Shown in pieces: positions 1 to 7,139 of a stretch of DNA of 19,290 nt. Origin of the DNA: JANNRW01 sp031401815 (lineage in GTDB: Bacteria; Desulfobacterota; Desulfuromonadia; Geobacterales; DSM-12255); assembly GCA_031401815.1 (NCBI GenBank), contig JANNRW010000270.1, forward strand, positions 1 through 19,290, given 5' to 3'. Position 1 is the stretch's first letter. Every line of letters starts with the position of its first letter. The notes under the pieces are model-generated. The model was not told where the DNA came from and made no database searches. It saw nothing but the letters and a program-made list of their open reading frames with translations. The translations under genes were made by a program, and so were the position numbers.

Positions 1-139
1 CATGTGAGAATCTAATTTTTAACCCAGCGGCGCACCCCTCAGGGGGTGGCCGACTTCGATCGGAATGCCCGGCTGAGATCAATCGGAATAGGTGGCCGAC
101 TTCCGTCGGAATAGGTGGCCGACTTCATCGGAATACGCA
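1..139. mobile_element. IS21-like insertion element, one terminus (rest outside window)
   Basis: Four imperfect tandem copies of a 22-23 base unit with consensus GGTGGCCGACTTCNATCGGAAT lie at 45-66, 67-89 (degenerate), 90-112 and 113-134, ending in CGCA at 139. On the opposite strand this reads TGCG at the tip. Multiple short repeats at each end are typical of IS21-family elements, where the transposase binds them. The junction at 139/140 falls inside an MBOAT reading frame whose similarity to its family stops exactly there. No istA or istB reading frame is visible; it would lie to the left of base 1. Family assignment rests on repeat architecture only. Confidence 0.7.
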
Positions 140-935
140 GAATATTGAACATCCAGCCAGCACCAATGGCCATATCGCTGTAACCGCTGAAGTCGAAATA
201 AAGCTGAAACGTGTAGCAATAACTCGCCAACCATGCTTCGATAAAATTCAATGGCTGTGCAGAACCAAAACCCGCATTTGCCCAGATAGCAAACTGATCC
301 GCTATAACAATCTTTTTCAGAAGCCCTATAAAGAATAGCGTCAACCCAAGGTAAATATTCTTCCAGCTTACTACCTTGTTCCGCATATTATCGAACTGAG
401 GCATCATGTCACTATGATGCAGAATCGGTCCAGCCAAAAGGTGCGGAAAAAATGTGACAAAAAGCGAATAACTAAGGAGATTTCGCTCTTCCACCAAACC
501 TTCATAGGCATCAACGAGATAAGCTATCTGGGTAATAGTGAAAAAACTTATTCCCAGAGGCAGCACTATATGCAACAACGGTAACTGCATGCCTGTAAAC
601 AGGTTAAGGTTGCCAATTAAAAAATCCATGTACTTGAAATAACAGAGGAAAATTACGTTTGCAGAAACCCCTAATATAAAAATACTTCTTTTAACAGGGA
701 AAAATCTGCAGGGTGAAAGGTTTCTCGACAGTATTCCGCCAATTATATAATTAAAGAGGATCGAGCCGAGAATCAGTGGAACATACTTTACATTCCACCA
801 GCCATAGAAAAAAAGAGATGCCATAAAAAGCCACGCCTTGGCGGCTATTGTTAAAAGGTAGCGCAGCAGAATAAAGTAGACCAACACTGTAATCGGCAGG
901 AAAATCAGTATGTATTCGAATGAGTTGAAAAGCAT
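140..935 (-). pseudogene. MBOAT-family membrane O-acetyltransferase, 3' half lost to an IS insertion
   Basis: This is the N-terminal half of a membrane-bound O-acyltransferase of the AlgI/DltB type, which moves acetyl groups onto extracellular or surface polysaccharide. About 265 codons remain; family members usually have about 460-520. The start matches the family (MLFNSFEYILIFLPIT), several hydrophobic helices follow, then VLPLGISFFTITQIAYL, FFPHLLAGPI near residue 165 and YFDFSGYSDMAIGAGWMF near residue 250. The normal continuation, which contains the RFWRRWH segment with the catalytic histidine, is replaced by about 33 codons read from IS terminal repeats. The product is therefore almost certainly inactive. 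No clear Shine-Dalgarno precedes the ATG. The gene follows a methyltransferase gene by 46 bases on the same strand, suggesting a former surface-polysaccharide gene cluster. Confidence 0.85.
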
Positions 936-981
936 GATTGCGGTCTATAGTGTTTAGATTTGAATGGTTAGATATAATTTG

Positions 982-1704
982 TCACTTTTTCTGCAGAACA
1001 AATATTATCTCATTTTCATTTCTGTAAATAAGCAGAAATTCGAATGAAAGTCTTTTATGCATTTTGAGCATTAACTCTATTGCTTCAACCTGAGTCCAGA
1101 CATGAAAATGGATACTATATTTTTTTTCGATGAGTGCTTCTGCGTTTTCTATGATTTTATCTGCATCTTCAATATTATTGACTAATTTTGCCCATTCAAT
1201 GAAGTGATCCCTTTTCGAGTTTTCCGGGCCATTCAGATAATCATTTTCCAAATGCTCAAAGCTTGTTATCTCTCTTTTTACATCGAACGAATACCTTTTG
1301 TCCGGAATTGACAGATATATTACCCCTCCGGTTTTCACAACTCTCAGAATATTTTCAATTGCCCTGATAGGGTTCTCGCAGTGCTCGATAAAATGATTGG
1401 CAATGCAGAAATCCTGAGACTCATCAGGTATTGTCGCCAGACTTTCACCATCATCAACTATATCAACATTGACAAGTTTGAACGAGGCCAGTTCGGGATA
1501 CTGTTTCAACAGCTCGTCTACCGGCAATCTGTCCACATACCTGACATTCACATCTTTACCAACTGCCAGCGGAGAGTGCAATGCGCCTATCTCTATGCCG
1601 GTTCCGTGGATATATTTTTCCGATATTCTTCTTCGTTCGGCCAGATAACCAAAATTGTCAGTTACAAAAATATTCAAAACTTTTCTTTTCAGGAAATTCA
1701 GCAT
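982..1704 (-). CDS. Class I SAM-dependent methyltransferase (Methyltransf_11 type)
   Basis: A 240-residue protein with a Rossmann-type methyltransferase core: motif I GIEIGALHSPL at about residues 36-46, an acidic residue ending the next strand (YVDRL, D58), IANHFIEHCENP at 101-112 as the acceptor-side loop, and GGVIYLSIPDKR at 126-137. The GxEIGxxxxP variant of motif I is common among methyltransferases found in polysaccharide and glycosyltransferase clusters, which fits the broken O-acetyltransferase gene next door; the substrate cannot be read from sequence. The ATG has a good Shine-Dalgarno (TAGGAG, five bases away). A perfect 7+3+7 palindrome lies just upstream (1714-1730). It is the last intact gene before the IS-disrupted one and the region is visibly AT-richer than the core genes to the right. 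Confidence 0.8.
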   Translation of the reverse strand: MLNFLKRKVLNIFVTDNFGYLAERRRISEKYIHGTGIEIGALHSPLAVGKDVNVRYVDRLPVDELLKQYPELASFKLVNVDIVDDGESLATIPDESQDFCIANHFIEHCENPIRAIENILRVVKTGGVIYLSIPDKRYSFDVKREITSFEHLENDYLNGPENSKRDHFIEWAKLVNNIEDADKIIENAEALIEKKYSIHFHVWTQVEAIELMLKMHKRLSFEFLLIYRNENEIIFVLQKK

Positions 1705-1713
1705 CTGTTCTCC

Positions 1714-1730
1714 TACTTGAAAATCAAGTA
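1714..1730. promoter_or_regulatory. Perfect palindrome upstream of the methyltransferase gene
   Basis: TACTTGA-AAA-TCAAGTA: seven-base perfect arms around three bases, ending next to the Shine-Dalgarno of the methyltransferase gene. It could be an operator or a small RNA hairpin that affects ribosome access. No regulator can be assigned. Confidence 0.4.
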
Positions 1731-1744
1731 TCTAGATTTTCTGC

Positions 1745-1777
1745 CCCCTCCAGAGTTGAAACATCACCTGCATCTGT
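1745..1777 (-). repeat. Copy C of the acyl-CoA-synthetase 3'-end repeat
   Basis: On the minus strand these 33 bases encode TDAGDVSTLEG, identical to the C-terminus of the synthetase at 4706-6325. They match that gene at 30 of 33 positions; all three differences are at third codon positions and synonymous (GGG/GGT, ACG/ACT, CTT/CTG). The frame continues AENLDT and stops. It starts about 30 bases after the stop of the AlbA-type gene. Weaker similarity to the synthetase continues upstream, with a four-base duplication (ACAGACAG). Confidence 0.8.
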
Positions 1778-1809
1778 CTGTCCCTCACGTACTCTTTTTC
1801 CTGCTCCCT

Positions 1810-3156
1810 CTACCCATTCGGATCATGCCTGCTTCCTGATTCAGCAACCCGCCAGATTCCGGCTCTCGAGCTACCCTCTCGATAAATGATCCCTTTTTGC
1901 TTCAAACGACTGATATATTCCTTGACCGTATCCGACCCAACCCCTATTCGTGCGGCAATACCAGCACTGGTCAGTTTGGGGTCATCAATCACGCATTCAA
2001 GAACCTTCTGCTCAAGAACCGTCAACAACAATGCGTTGTGAACTATGATCGGGGGGGTGATCGGGGGGGTGATCGGGGGGGTGATTTTCAATGAAACAAG
2101 AAAATAATCGCCTGCCTCTGAAACATCAAACCCAATCTCTGGATAAGTTTCAAGCGCTTCTCTTATTCGTATAAAGCCGGTGCCGTATCGCTCAATATCT
2201 CCTGTAAGATAAAATGCCTCGGCAAGCAACCTGTTTCTTATTGAAGAAAGATAATCGTCACGCAGCAGATCCTCTACTTTCAGATTACCGTATATTCTTC
2301 CAGGATTAGAAAAAATGATTCTGTCATCAAAAACTTTGATGACAACATCGGATGTACTTTTATAGTCGCGATGAACTATCGTATTCAAAAGAAGTTCGCG
2401 AATAGCTTCCATGGGGTACTGCCATCTTTCAATCCGCTCGCGGCTGCCATCAAACGTATACCCGAGATTGATATGCCTCTTGATAAAATTCATTGCTTCA
2501 TCAACAGCCATAAAAAGAGGGGACTTTATTACCAGATCATCGATAATAGTTGATTCAGACTTGAACCTACCGATGCGTATAAAATAATCATGATCTCCAA
2601 ATAACAGTAGCGCCGCAAAAGAAGGTTGACCATCGCGGAAAAGTTTAAGTTTAGTCAGGTTTGCAAGAGGATCCTCTTTCAGTTTAAATCTTCCACGGTT
2701 ATTCACATGCAAGAAAAATCGCTCGACTATATCCATATTAATTTTTGCTGCCTGAAGATTGACCGGGTGGGAATCAAATGAAACAGAGAGGGACTCCTGC
2801 TGTAGAGACACAATCTCTTCAAGCGTCATCAAATGATTGCTATTATGAACTCTTTTGTAATAACGATTTTTAAATGAAACCGGTTTTATTGGGATTTCGC
2901 TTACTTCGAAAAAAAGCACTTTTTTCCCGTTAAGAGTCTCGACATGAGCCTTCGGCAGAAGCTGCGGATAAGTGGCAACCTTTATTTCATTAATGTATCG
3001 TTGCACTGTTTCCGGCGCTATCTCGACACCGCAAGGAGTGCCGTCATCATTAATTCCAATCACGACCCTGCCACCACTGCTATTGGCAAAGGCGACGAGA
3101 GATATTATGGCTTCCTTGCCGAAACTTCTTTTATATTCGATGGAAATGGATTCCAT
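1810..3156 (-). CDS. AlbA_2 / HATPase / winged-helix ATP-binding regulator
   Basis: A 448-residue protein of the family often mislabelled RecG-like helicase; no helicase motifs are present. In order: an AlbA_2 (Schlafen-type) domain at about 1-110 (ESISIEYKRSF, GRVVIGINDDGTPCGV, NRYYKRVHNSN); a middle region; a HATPase_c_4-like ATP-binding part with EAIRELLLNTIVHRDY at 250-265 and ERYGTGFIRI at 322-331; a proline linker of ITPP repeats at 358-370; and a winged helix-turn-helix at about 378-438. Known relatives are treated as DNA-binding transcriptional regulators; the target is unknown. The ATG has Shine-Dalgarno GAGG five bases away. The gene sits between copies B and C of the synthetase 3'-end repeat, so it looks like acquired cargo. 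No strong promoter is seen just upstream. Confidence 0.85.
   Translation of the reverse strand: MESISIEYKRSFGKEAIISLVAFANSSGGRVVIGINDDGTPCGVEIAPETVQRYINEIKVATYPQLLPKAHVETLNGKKVLFFEVSEIPIKPVSFKNRYYKRVHNSNHLMTLEEIVSLQQESLSVSFDSHPVNLQAAKINMDIVERFFLHVNNRGRFKLKEDPLANLTKLKLFRDGQPSFAALLLFGDHDYFIRIGRFKSESTIIDDLVIKSPLFMAVDEAMNFIKRHINLGYTFDGSRERIERWQYPMEAIRELLLNTIVHRDYKSTSDVVIKVFDDRIIFSNPGRIYGNLKVEDLLRDDYLSSIRNRLLAEAFYLTGDIERYGTGFIRIREALETYPEIGFDVSEAGDYFLVSLKITPPITPPITPPIIVHNALLLTVLEQKVLECVIDDPKLTSAGIAARIGVGSDTVKEYISRLKQKGIIYREGSSRAGIWRVAESGSRHDPNG
2047..2082. repeat. Three perfect 12-bp tandem repeats inside the AlbA-type gene
   Basis: The unit GATCGGGGGGGT occurs three times without mismatch at 2047-2058, 2059-2070 and 2071-2082, each with a run of seven G. 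On the coding strand it gives the ITPP repeats that link the ATP-binding part to the winged helix. Gain or loss of a whole unit keeps frame and changes linker length; slippage within a G7 run would shift frame and remove the winged helix. Confidence 0.95.
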
Positions 3157-3201
3157 TTAATCCTCAATAGACACAGTTTTTCTGATCTTGCACTTCACAC
3201 A

Positions 3202-3234
3202 CCCCTAAAGCGTTGAAACATCCCCGGCATCTGT
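3202..3234 (-). repeat. Copy B of the acyl-CoA-synthetase 3'-end repeat
   Basis: Thirty-one of 33 bases match the 3' end of the synthetase gene. On the minus strand the frame reads TDAGDVSTL and then TAG. One difference is synonymous (GCA/GCC); the other turns the GAG codon into the stop. Similarity continues past the stop through the shared CTTGCACTT segment (3181-3201 against about 4690-4708). The copy lies about 50 bases after the stop of the AAA ATPase gene and before the AlbA-type gene. Confidence 0.85.
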
Positions 3235-3284
3235 CGCTTTGGGCTTGCATCTTACTCTCTATTACCTGCTGGAACGCTCCGCCT

Positions 3285-4592
3285 TCACAACCCCAGCAGA
3301 AACTTCACCGCAGGAATACATTGAATCTTCGTATCCCCTGTTTCTATCAAATCTTCAAGGTCGTTGGTCACCAATATGGATTCTGCAGATTCATGCCCGC
3401 CAAGAGGCTTCCGGAAGCAGGCCAGTTCGCGCTCCGGGATGGTGGTCACAGAGGCATCATCATACCAGACCTGGATACGTTTTGTTATCTTATCCCCTTC
3501 CCTGACCACAAAGTCGGTATCGCTTCCGTCTGTGTGATAGAAGACCTCATCATGATGCCGCTTCAGATGACAAAGTAGTACGTTCTCAACAAGCCAGCCC
3601 ATATCTTCGGAAAAAGCAAAAGCAATACGGTTCCGTAATCCTGTATCGACAGCATACGGCTTGAACCCCGCCCGCATGGTGCTCTTCAGGGAACAGGAAA
3701 ACATCTGCACCTGAAAGAGCAGATAGCTTTCCATGATTGCTGACACGTAATTCTCGGTCTTGTCCTGTGAGATGCTGAAGTTTTTTTTCAGCTTGGTGAT
3801 ACTGGTCTGCTTGGCAACATTGGTCAGCAGATATACAGCCAGATTGCGCAGATTGGCCACATCACGTATTTCGTAACGGGTAACGATATCCCGATAGAGC
3901 AGGTCTTCAAAATAACTCTTCAGGAGCAACTCTTTATCGTCGACAGATTCCCTCAAAACTACCTCAGGGAACCCCCCATATTTGAGATAGTCATGAAACG
4001 CTTTCCTGACAGTTGCTTTTTTTGCTCTGTATTCAAGATCAGTAACAAATTCGAGCTTATTGAAGCGCAGAAACTCTGCAAACGAAAGAGGGTAAACTTC
4101 GAATGACACATTTCTGCCAGTCAATTTGGTGCCGATTTCGCGAGATAGCATCTGTGAAGACGACCCGGTGACAAATATCTTTATATCCTCGGTTTCACTC
4201 CGCCCCCGCACCCAACTTTCCCAGCCGGGAATATTCTGCACTTCGTCCATAAAGAGCCAGCATCTGCCTTCCGGTTGTACTCGCTCTCGATAGATCCGGT
4301 ATATCTGCTCCAACAGTTCGACCGAGTACTCAGCCGAGAAGAGCGGCTCTTCGAGATTGATCCGCAGAATCGAGGTTGGCCGGACATTCCTGGCAAGCAT
4401 TTCCCGGATTATCTGTGCCATAAGAGTTGATTTGCCGCAGCGCCGGACACCTTTTAAGACGACAACCTCCTTTGAGTCCAGTTGTCCGAGACAGGAAGGA
4501 AGGATATCTCTCTTGATACCGGCATCAACAGTGCCGGTAATCCAGAAGCGGTTATATGAAGAGATGATTTCGTAGAGTTTAGCTGCCAGCAC
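3285..4592 (-). CDS. AAA_14 / DUF4143 family ATPase
   Basis: A protein of about 435 residues with a P-loop ATPase core at the N-terminus and a DUF4143 domain at the C-terminus. Visible: Walker A GVRRCGKSTL at about 48-57, Walker B CWLFMDEVQNIPGWESWVR starting at about 111, and sensor-like VTGSSSQMLSREIG at 141-154, followed by the family signature LTGR and YPLSFAEFL. The C-terminal part carries the DUF4143 segments (YGGFPEVVL, YAVDTGLRNRI, HTDGSDTDFVV). The cellular role of this widespread family is not established. I chose GTG 4592 because GGTGG lies six bases upstream; TTG 4598 is possible. A good sigma70-type promoter sits just upstream. The gene lies between copies A and B of the synthetase 3'-end repeat, which marks it as probable acquired cargo. 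Confidence 0.85.
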   Translation of the reverse strand: MLAAKLYEIISSYNRFWITGTVDAGIKRDILPSCLGQLDSKEVVVLKGVRRCGKSTLMAQIIREMLARNVRPTSILRINLEEPLFSAEYSVELLEQIYRIYRERVQPEGRCWLFMDEVQNIPGWESWVRGRSETEDIKIFVTGSSSQMLSREIGTKLTGRNVSFEVYPLSFAEFLRFNKLEFVTDLEYRAKKATVRKAFHDYLKYGGFPEVVLRESVDDKELLLKSYFEDLLYRDIVTRYEIRDVANLRNLAVYLLTNVAKQTSITKLKKNFSISQDKTENYVSAIMESYLLFQVQMFSCSLKSTMRAGFKPYAVDTGLRNRIAFAFSEDMGWLVENVLLCHLKRHHDEVFYHTDGSDTDFVVREGDKITKRIQVWYDDASVTTIPERELACFRKPLGGHESAESILVTNDLEDLIETGDTKIQCIPAVKFLLGL

Positions 4593-4625
4593 AAGCAACC
4601 ACCGATATAAACTGATTTATTGTTA

Positions 4626-4654
4626 ACTATACGACCGATACACCGGTTGGTCAA
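4626..4654 (-). promoter_or_regulatory. Predicted sigma70-type promoter of the AAA ATPase gene
   Basis: On the minus strand TTGACC (4649-4654) and TATAGT (4626-4631) are 17 bases apart. The expected start near 4619 gives a leader of about 25 bases. The gene can therefore be expressed independently of the synthetase gene upstream. Confidence 0.65.
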
Positions 4655-4705
4655 GCTGTTTTAGACTCCAAAGCCTCATTGGCACAGATTCTCAGTTCTT
4701 GCACT

Positions 4706-6325
4706 TTACCCCTCAAGCGTTGAAACATCCCCTGCATCTGTCCCCATGTATCTTGCTTTGAGCACCCGCCTCATGATCTTGCCGCTCTTGTTTTTCGGGA
4801 TCGAATCAACCACGATTATCTCCTGTGGCGTAGCGATGGAGGAGACCTTGTTTGATATATGGAGCCTCAGTTTCAGCTCCAGCTCTCCTGACCATTCATA
4901 CTGCCGCTTGAGATGCACAAAAGCGACCACCTTTTCAAACAGAAGATCATCAGGTGCGCCGATAACCCCTGACTCTGCTACCTCTTCAATCTCCAGAAGT
5001 GCGCTCTCCACCTCGAACGGACTGACCAGATGCCCGGCTGTGTTGATCACATCGTCGCTTCTCCCGATGAACCAGAAGTAGCCGTCATTATCGCAAAAGG
5101 CAGTATCGCCTGTGTAGTAGAAACCGTTCCTGAATTTCTGGCAGTAGACTTCCTCGTTATTGAGATAGGTAACAAACATCGAAGGCCAGCCGCTCTTGAC
5201 GCAGAGATTCCCCTGCTCTCCATCCGGAACATAGGAGCCGTCATCTGCAAGAATAGCGGCCTCTACCCCTTCAACAGGCTTTCCCATTGAACCGGGTCTG
5301 ATTTCCAGCCCTGGACGGTTGGTTATCATTATGCCGCCGGTCTCGGTCTGAAACCATGTATCGTAAATCTCCTTGCCAAAGGTTCGCCTCGCCCAATGGA
5401 TTACTTCAGGATTGAGCGGCTCGCCGACGCTGAAGATATCTCTCAGCTGGTGAAGATCACGTCCGGCAAATATCTCCGGCTCCTCCCGCATCAGCATCCG
5501 GAGCGCTGTTGGAGCAGTGTACCAGACTGAAACCTGCTCCTTTTCAAGGATGTCGAACCAGGCACGGGCATCGTAGGCTCCGGAAAAGTGAACCTGGGTC
5601 ACCCCAAGGCTCCAGGGGCCGATGATTCCGTAAGATGTTCCGGTAACCCACCCCTGATCTGCAGTACACCAGAACATGTCGTCCTTGTTGAGGCCGAGTA
5701 CTTCCAGAGTTGTTCTGCTCTGGTGCAGGACGCTGTTGTGCCGGTGCAGAACACCTTTGGGCTTGCCTGTTGAACCTGATGTGTAGTGCAGGACAGATGG
5801 TCTGTCCGGGTCGGTCAGTGGCGTTTCAAAGTCAGGCGAAGAAGCTTCCATCAGCCTCTTGTAGCTTAAAACACCTTTTTCCGGATCATCCTCTCCATCA
5901 ACCAGAATTATGTATCTGAGTTCTGGAAGCTGATCCCTTATCCGGCCAATCTTCTTCAAAAAGCTCTTTTTGGTTATGACGCATCTTGCTTTCGCATCCC
6001 CCAGCCTGTCAAGCAGAGCCTCCTCCCCAAAATTGGAGAAGAGTGTCCCGGTTACAAGCTCACTCTTCAGGGCACCGAGAAAGGAGAAGAACTGCTCCGG
6101 CATTTTGGGGAGGAAGGTAAAGAAGACATCTCCGCTACAAAGCCCAAGAGATATCATGGCATTGGCGAATCTGTTACTTTCAGTCTCAATGCTCTGAAAA
6201 GTATACTCTACAGGCTCCTGATGCGGAGTCAGCCAGCGGATGGCTACCTTGTCTGCAAGACCGGCTTCGCACTGTTGCCGCGTGCAGATATGCCCTATAT
6301 TGAACTGGCTGTTTTTAATGACCAT
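4706..6325 (-). CDS. AMP-forming acyl-CoA synthetase, acetyl-CoA synthetase-like
   Basis: This 539-residue ANL-superfamily ligase activates a short carboxylic acid, probably acetate, to the acyl-adenylate and then the CoA thioester. Core motifs are present: YTSGSTGKPKGVLH at 181-194, TADQGWVTGTSYGIIGP at 221-237, YDTWFQTETGG at 321-331, YYTGDTAFCDNDGYFWFIGR at 403-422 and the C-terminal catalytic lysine in KSGKIMRR (K516). The C-terminus GDVSTLEG matches the GD-STLE ending of Bacillus-type AcsA. In classical Acs the TWWQTE motif has a second Trp that closes the acyl pocket; here it is Phe325, so acetate specificity is not certain. ATG 6325 is preferred: GGAG lies five bases upstream, whereas the earlier in-frame TTG at 6364 falls inside a terminator hairpin. 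Its 3' end is repeated twice downstream. Confidence 0.88.
   Translation of the reverse strand: MVIKNSQFNIGHICTRQQCEAGLADKVAIRWLTPHQEPVEYTFQSIETESNRFANAMISLGLCSGDVFFTFLPKMPEQFFSFLGALKSELVTGTLFSNFGEEALLDRLGDAKARCVITKKSFLKKIGRIRDQLPELRYIILVDGEDDPEKGVLSYKRLMEASSPDFETPLTDPDRPSVLHYTSGSTGKPKGVLHRHNSVLHQSRTTLEVLGLNKDDMFWCTADQGWVTGTSYGIIGPWSLGVTQVHFSGAYDARAWFDILEKEQVSVWYTAPTALRMLMREEPEIFAGRDLHQLRDIFSVGEPLNPEVIHWARRTFGKEIYDTWFQTETGGIMITNRPGLEIRPGSMGKPVEGVEAAILADDGSYVPDGEQGNLCVKSGWPSMFVTYLNNEEVYCQKFRNGFYYTGDTAFCDNDGYFWFIGRSDDVINTAGHLVSPFEVESALLEIEEVAESGVIGAPDDLLFEKVVAFVHLKRQYEWSGELELKLRLHISNKVSSIATPQEIIVVDSIPKNKSGKIMRRVLKARYMGTDAGDVSTLEG
4709..4741 (-). repeat. Copy A of the 3'-end repeat (within the synthetase gene; candidate attachment site)
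   Basis: These are the last 11 sense codons of the synthetase gene (TDAGDVSTLEG). Because this ending is conserved in the family, this is the original copy, and copies B and C are derived from an equivalent gene end. The stop codon occupies 4706-4708. Confidence 0.8.
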
Positions 6326-6357
6326 CTGTACTCCGGATTGAGACTGGAAGCGGTGGT

Positions 6358-6393
6358 AAAACAAAAGCCCCGGTAATCAGGGGCTTTTGTTTT
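6358..6393 (-). terminator. Intrinsic terminator between the response regulator and the synthetase gene
   Basis: Fourteen-base arms (6358-6371 and 6380-6393) with a GC core GCCCC/GGGGC, an eight-base loop, and A/T flanks that provide a U-run in either direction. It follows the response regulator stop by about 22 bases. The synthetase ATG is only about 32 bases beyond it. Confidence 0.85.
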
Positions 6394-6415
6394 TACCATT
6401 TTGTGCAGGGGATGA

Positions 6416-7090
6416 CTACTGCTCTTCTTTCAGAATATAGCCGACACCTCTGACTGTGTGAATGAGCTTGACAGGTGAGTCACGATCAATCTTCTTGCGG
6501 AGATAATTGACATAGACATCAATGATGTTGGTAAAGCTGTCAAAGGTATAGTCCCAGACATGGTCGGCGATCATGGTGCGTGTCAGCACCTGGTTTGCGT
6601 TACGCATGAAGTATTCCAGCAGACCATACTCTTTTGCAGTGAGATCAATCTCCTTGTCACCACGCCATACCTTGTGAGCCACAGGATCAATCCGCAGATC
6701 GGCAAAGCGGATTTCAGCGCCGCGATCCATTTCGCTTCTGCGGATCAGTGCTTTTACTCTGGCCAGCAACTCAGCAAAGGCAAAAGGCTTTGTCAGGTAG
6801 TCGTCCGAACCTGATTCAAGGCCGGCAACAATATCTTCAACCGTATCCTTGGCAGTCAGCATCAGTACAGGTGTTGAGAAATTCTTGTCTCTCAACTCCT
6901 TCAAAAAGCTCATGCCATCGCGCTTGGGGAGCATCCAGTCGAGAACTACAAGGTCGTATTTGTTTGCAAGAGCCAATGCAAGCCCCTCTTCACCATCACC
7001 TGCTGTCTCGACCTCGTAGTTTTCTTCTTCGAGGCCACGCTTTATAAAGCTGGCAACTTTCTTCTCATCTTCCACTACCAGAATTCTCAT
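6416..7090 (-). CDS. OmpR/PhoB-family response regulator
   Basis: A 224-residue two-component regulator. The receiver domain (about 1-115) has the acidic pocket VVEDE (E7, D8), phosphoacceptor D51 in VVLDWMLP, T79 in MLTAKD and K101 in LTKPFAF. The C-terminal winged helix (about 125-222) has LTAKEYGLLEYF, the recognition helix segment NIIDVYVNYLRKKID and the wing TVRGVGYIL. It resembles the CusR/CopR group, but the signal cannot be read from sequence. The Shine-Dalgarno is strong (AGGAGAGG). No histidine kinase gene is adjacent, so the partner must be elsewhere. It follows the DUF299 gene by 49 bases on the same strand and is closed by the terminator at 6358-6393, so the two probably form one transcript. 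Confidence 0.93.
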   Translation of the reverse strand: MRILVVEDEKKVASFIKRGLEEENYEVETAGDGEEGLALALANKYDLVVLDWMLPKRDGMSFLKELRDKNFSTPVLMLTAKDTVEDIVAGLESGSDDYLTKPFAFAELLARVKALIRRSEMDRGAEIRFADLRIDPVAHKVWRGDKEIDLTAKEYGLLEYFMRNANQVLTRTMIADHVWDYTFDSFTNIIDVYVNYLRKKIDRDSPVKLIHTVRGVGYILKEEQ

Positions 7091-7139
7091 TTTCCTCTCC
7101 TTATCCTTTTGTAATTTGTTGTGCTAAAGCATTTGGTTG

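Noticed and set aside
1381..1889. Plus-strand open frames over the methyltransferase and AlbA-type gene ends
   Set aside because: Antisense shadows of recognised genes with no motifs and no ribosome sites.
1810..3156. Annotation of the AlbA-type protein as an ATP-dependent DNA helicase (RecG-like)
   Set aside because: No helicase motifs; the domains are AlbA_2, HATPase-like and winged helix.
1745..4741. Reading the 33-base copies as a dispersed REP-type repeat
   Set aside because: Copy A is the conserved coding end of a real gene, and the other copies keep its frame with mostly synonymous changes, which fits gene-end duplication better. A genome-wide count could reopen this.
6323..6364. TTG start at 6364 for the acyl-CoA synthetase
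   Set aside because: It lies inside the terminator stem and adds 13 residues not seen in the family; ATG 6325 has a Shine-Dalgarno at good spacing.
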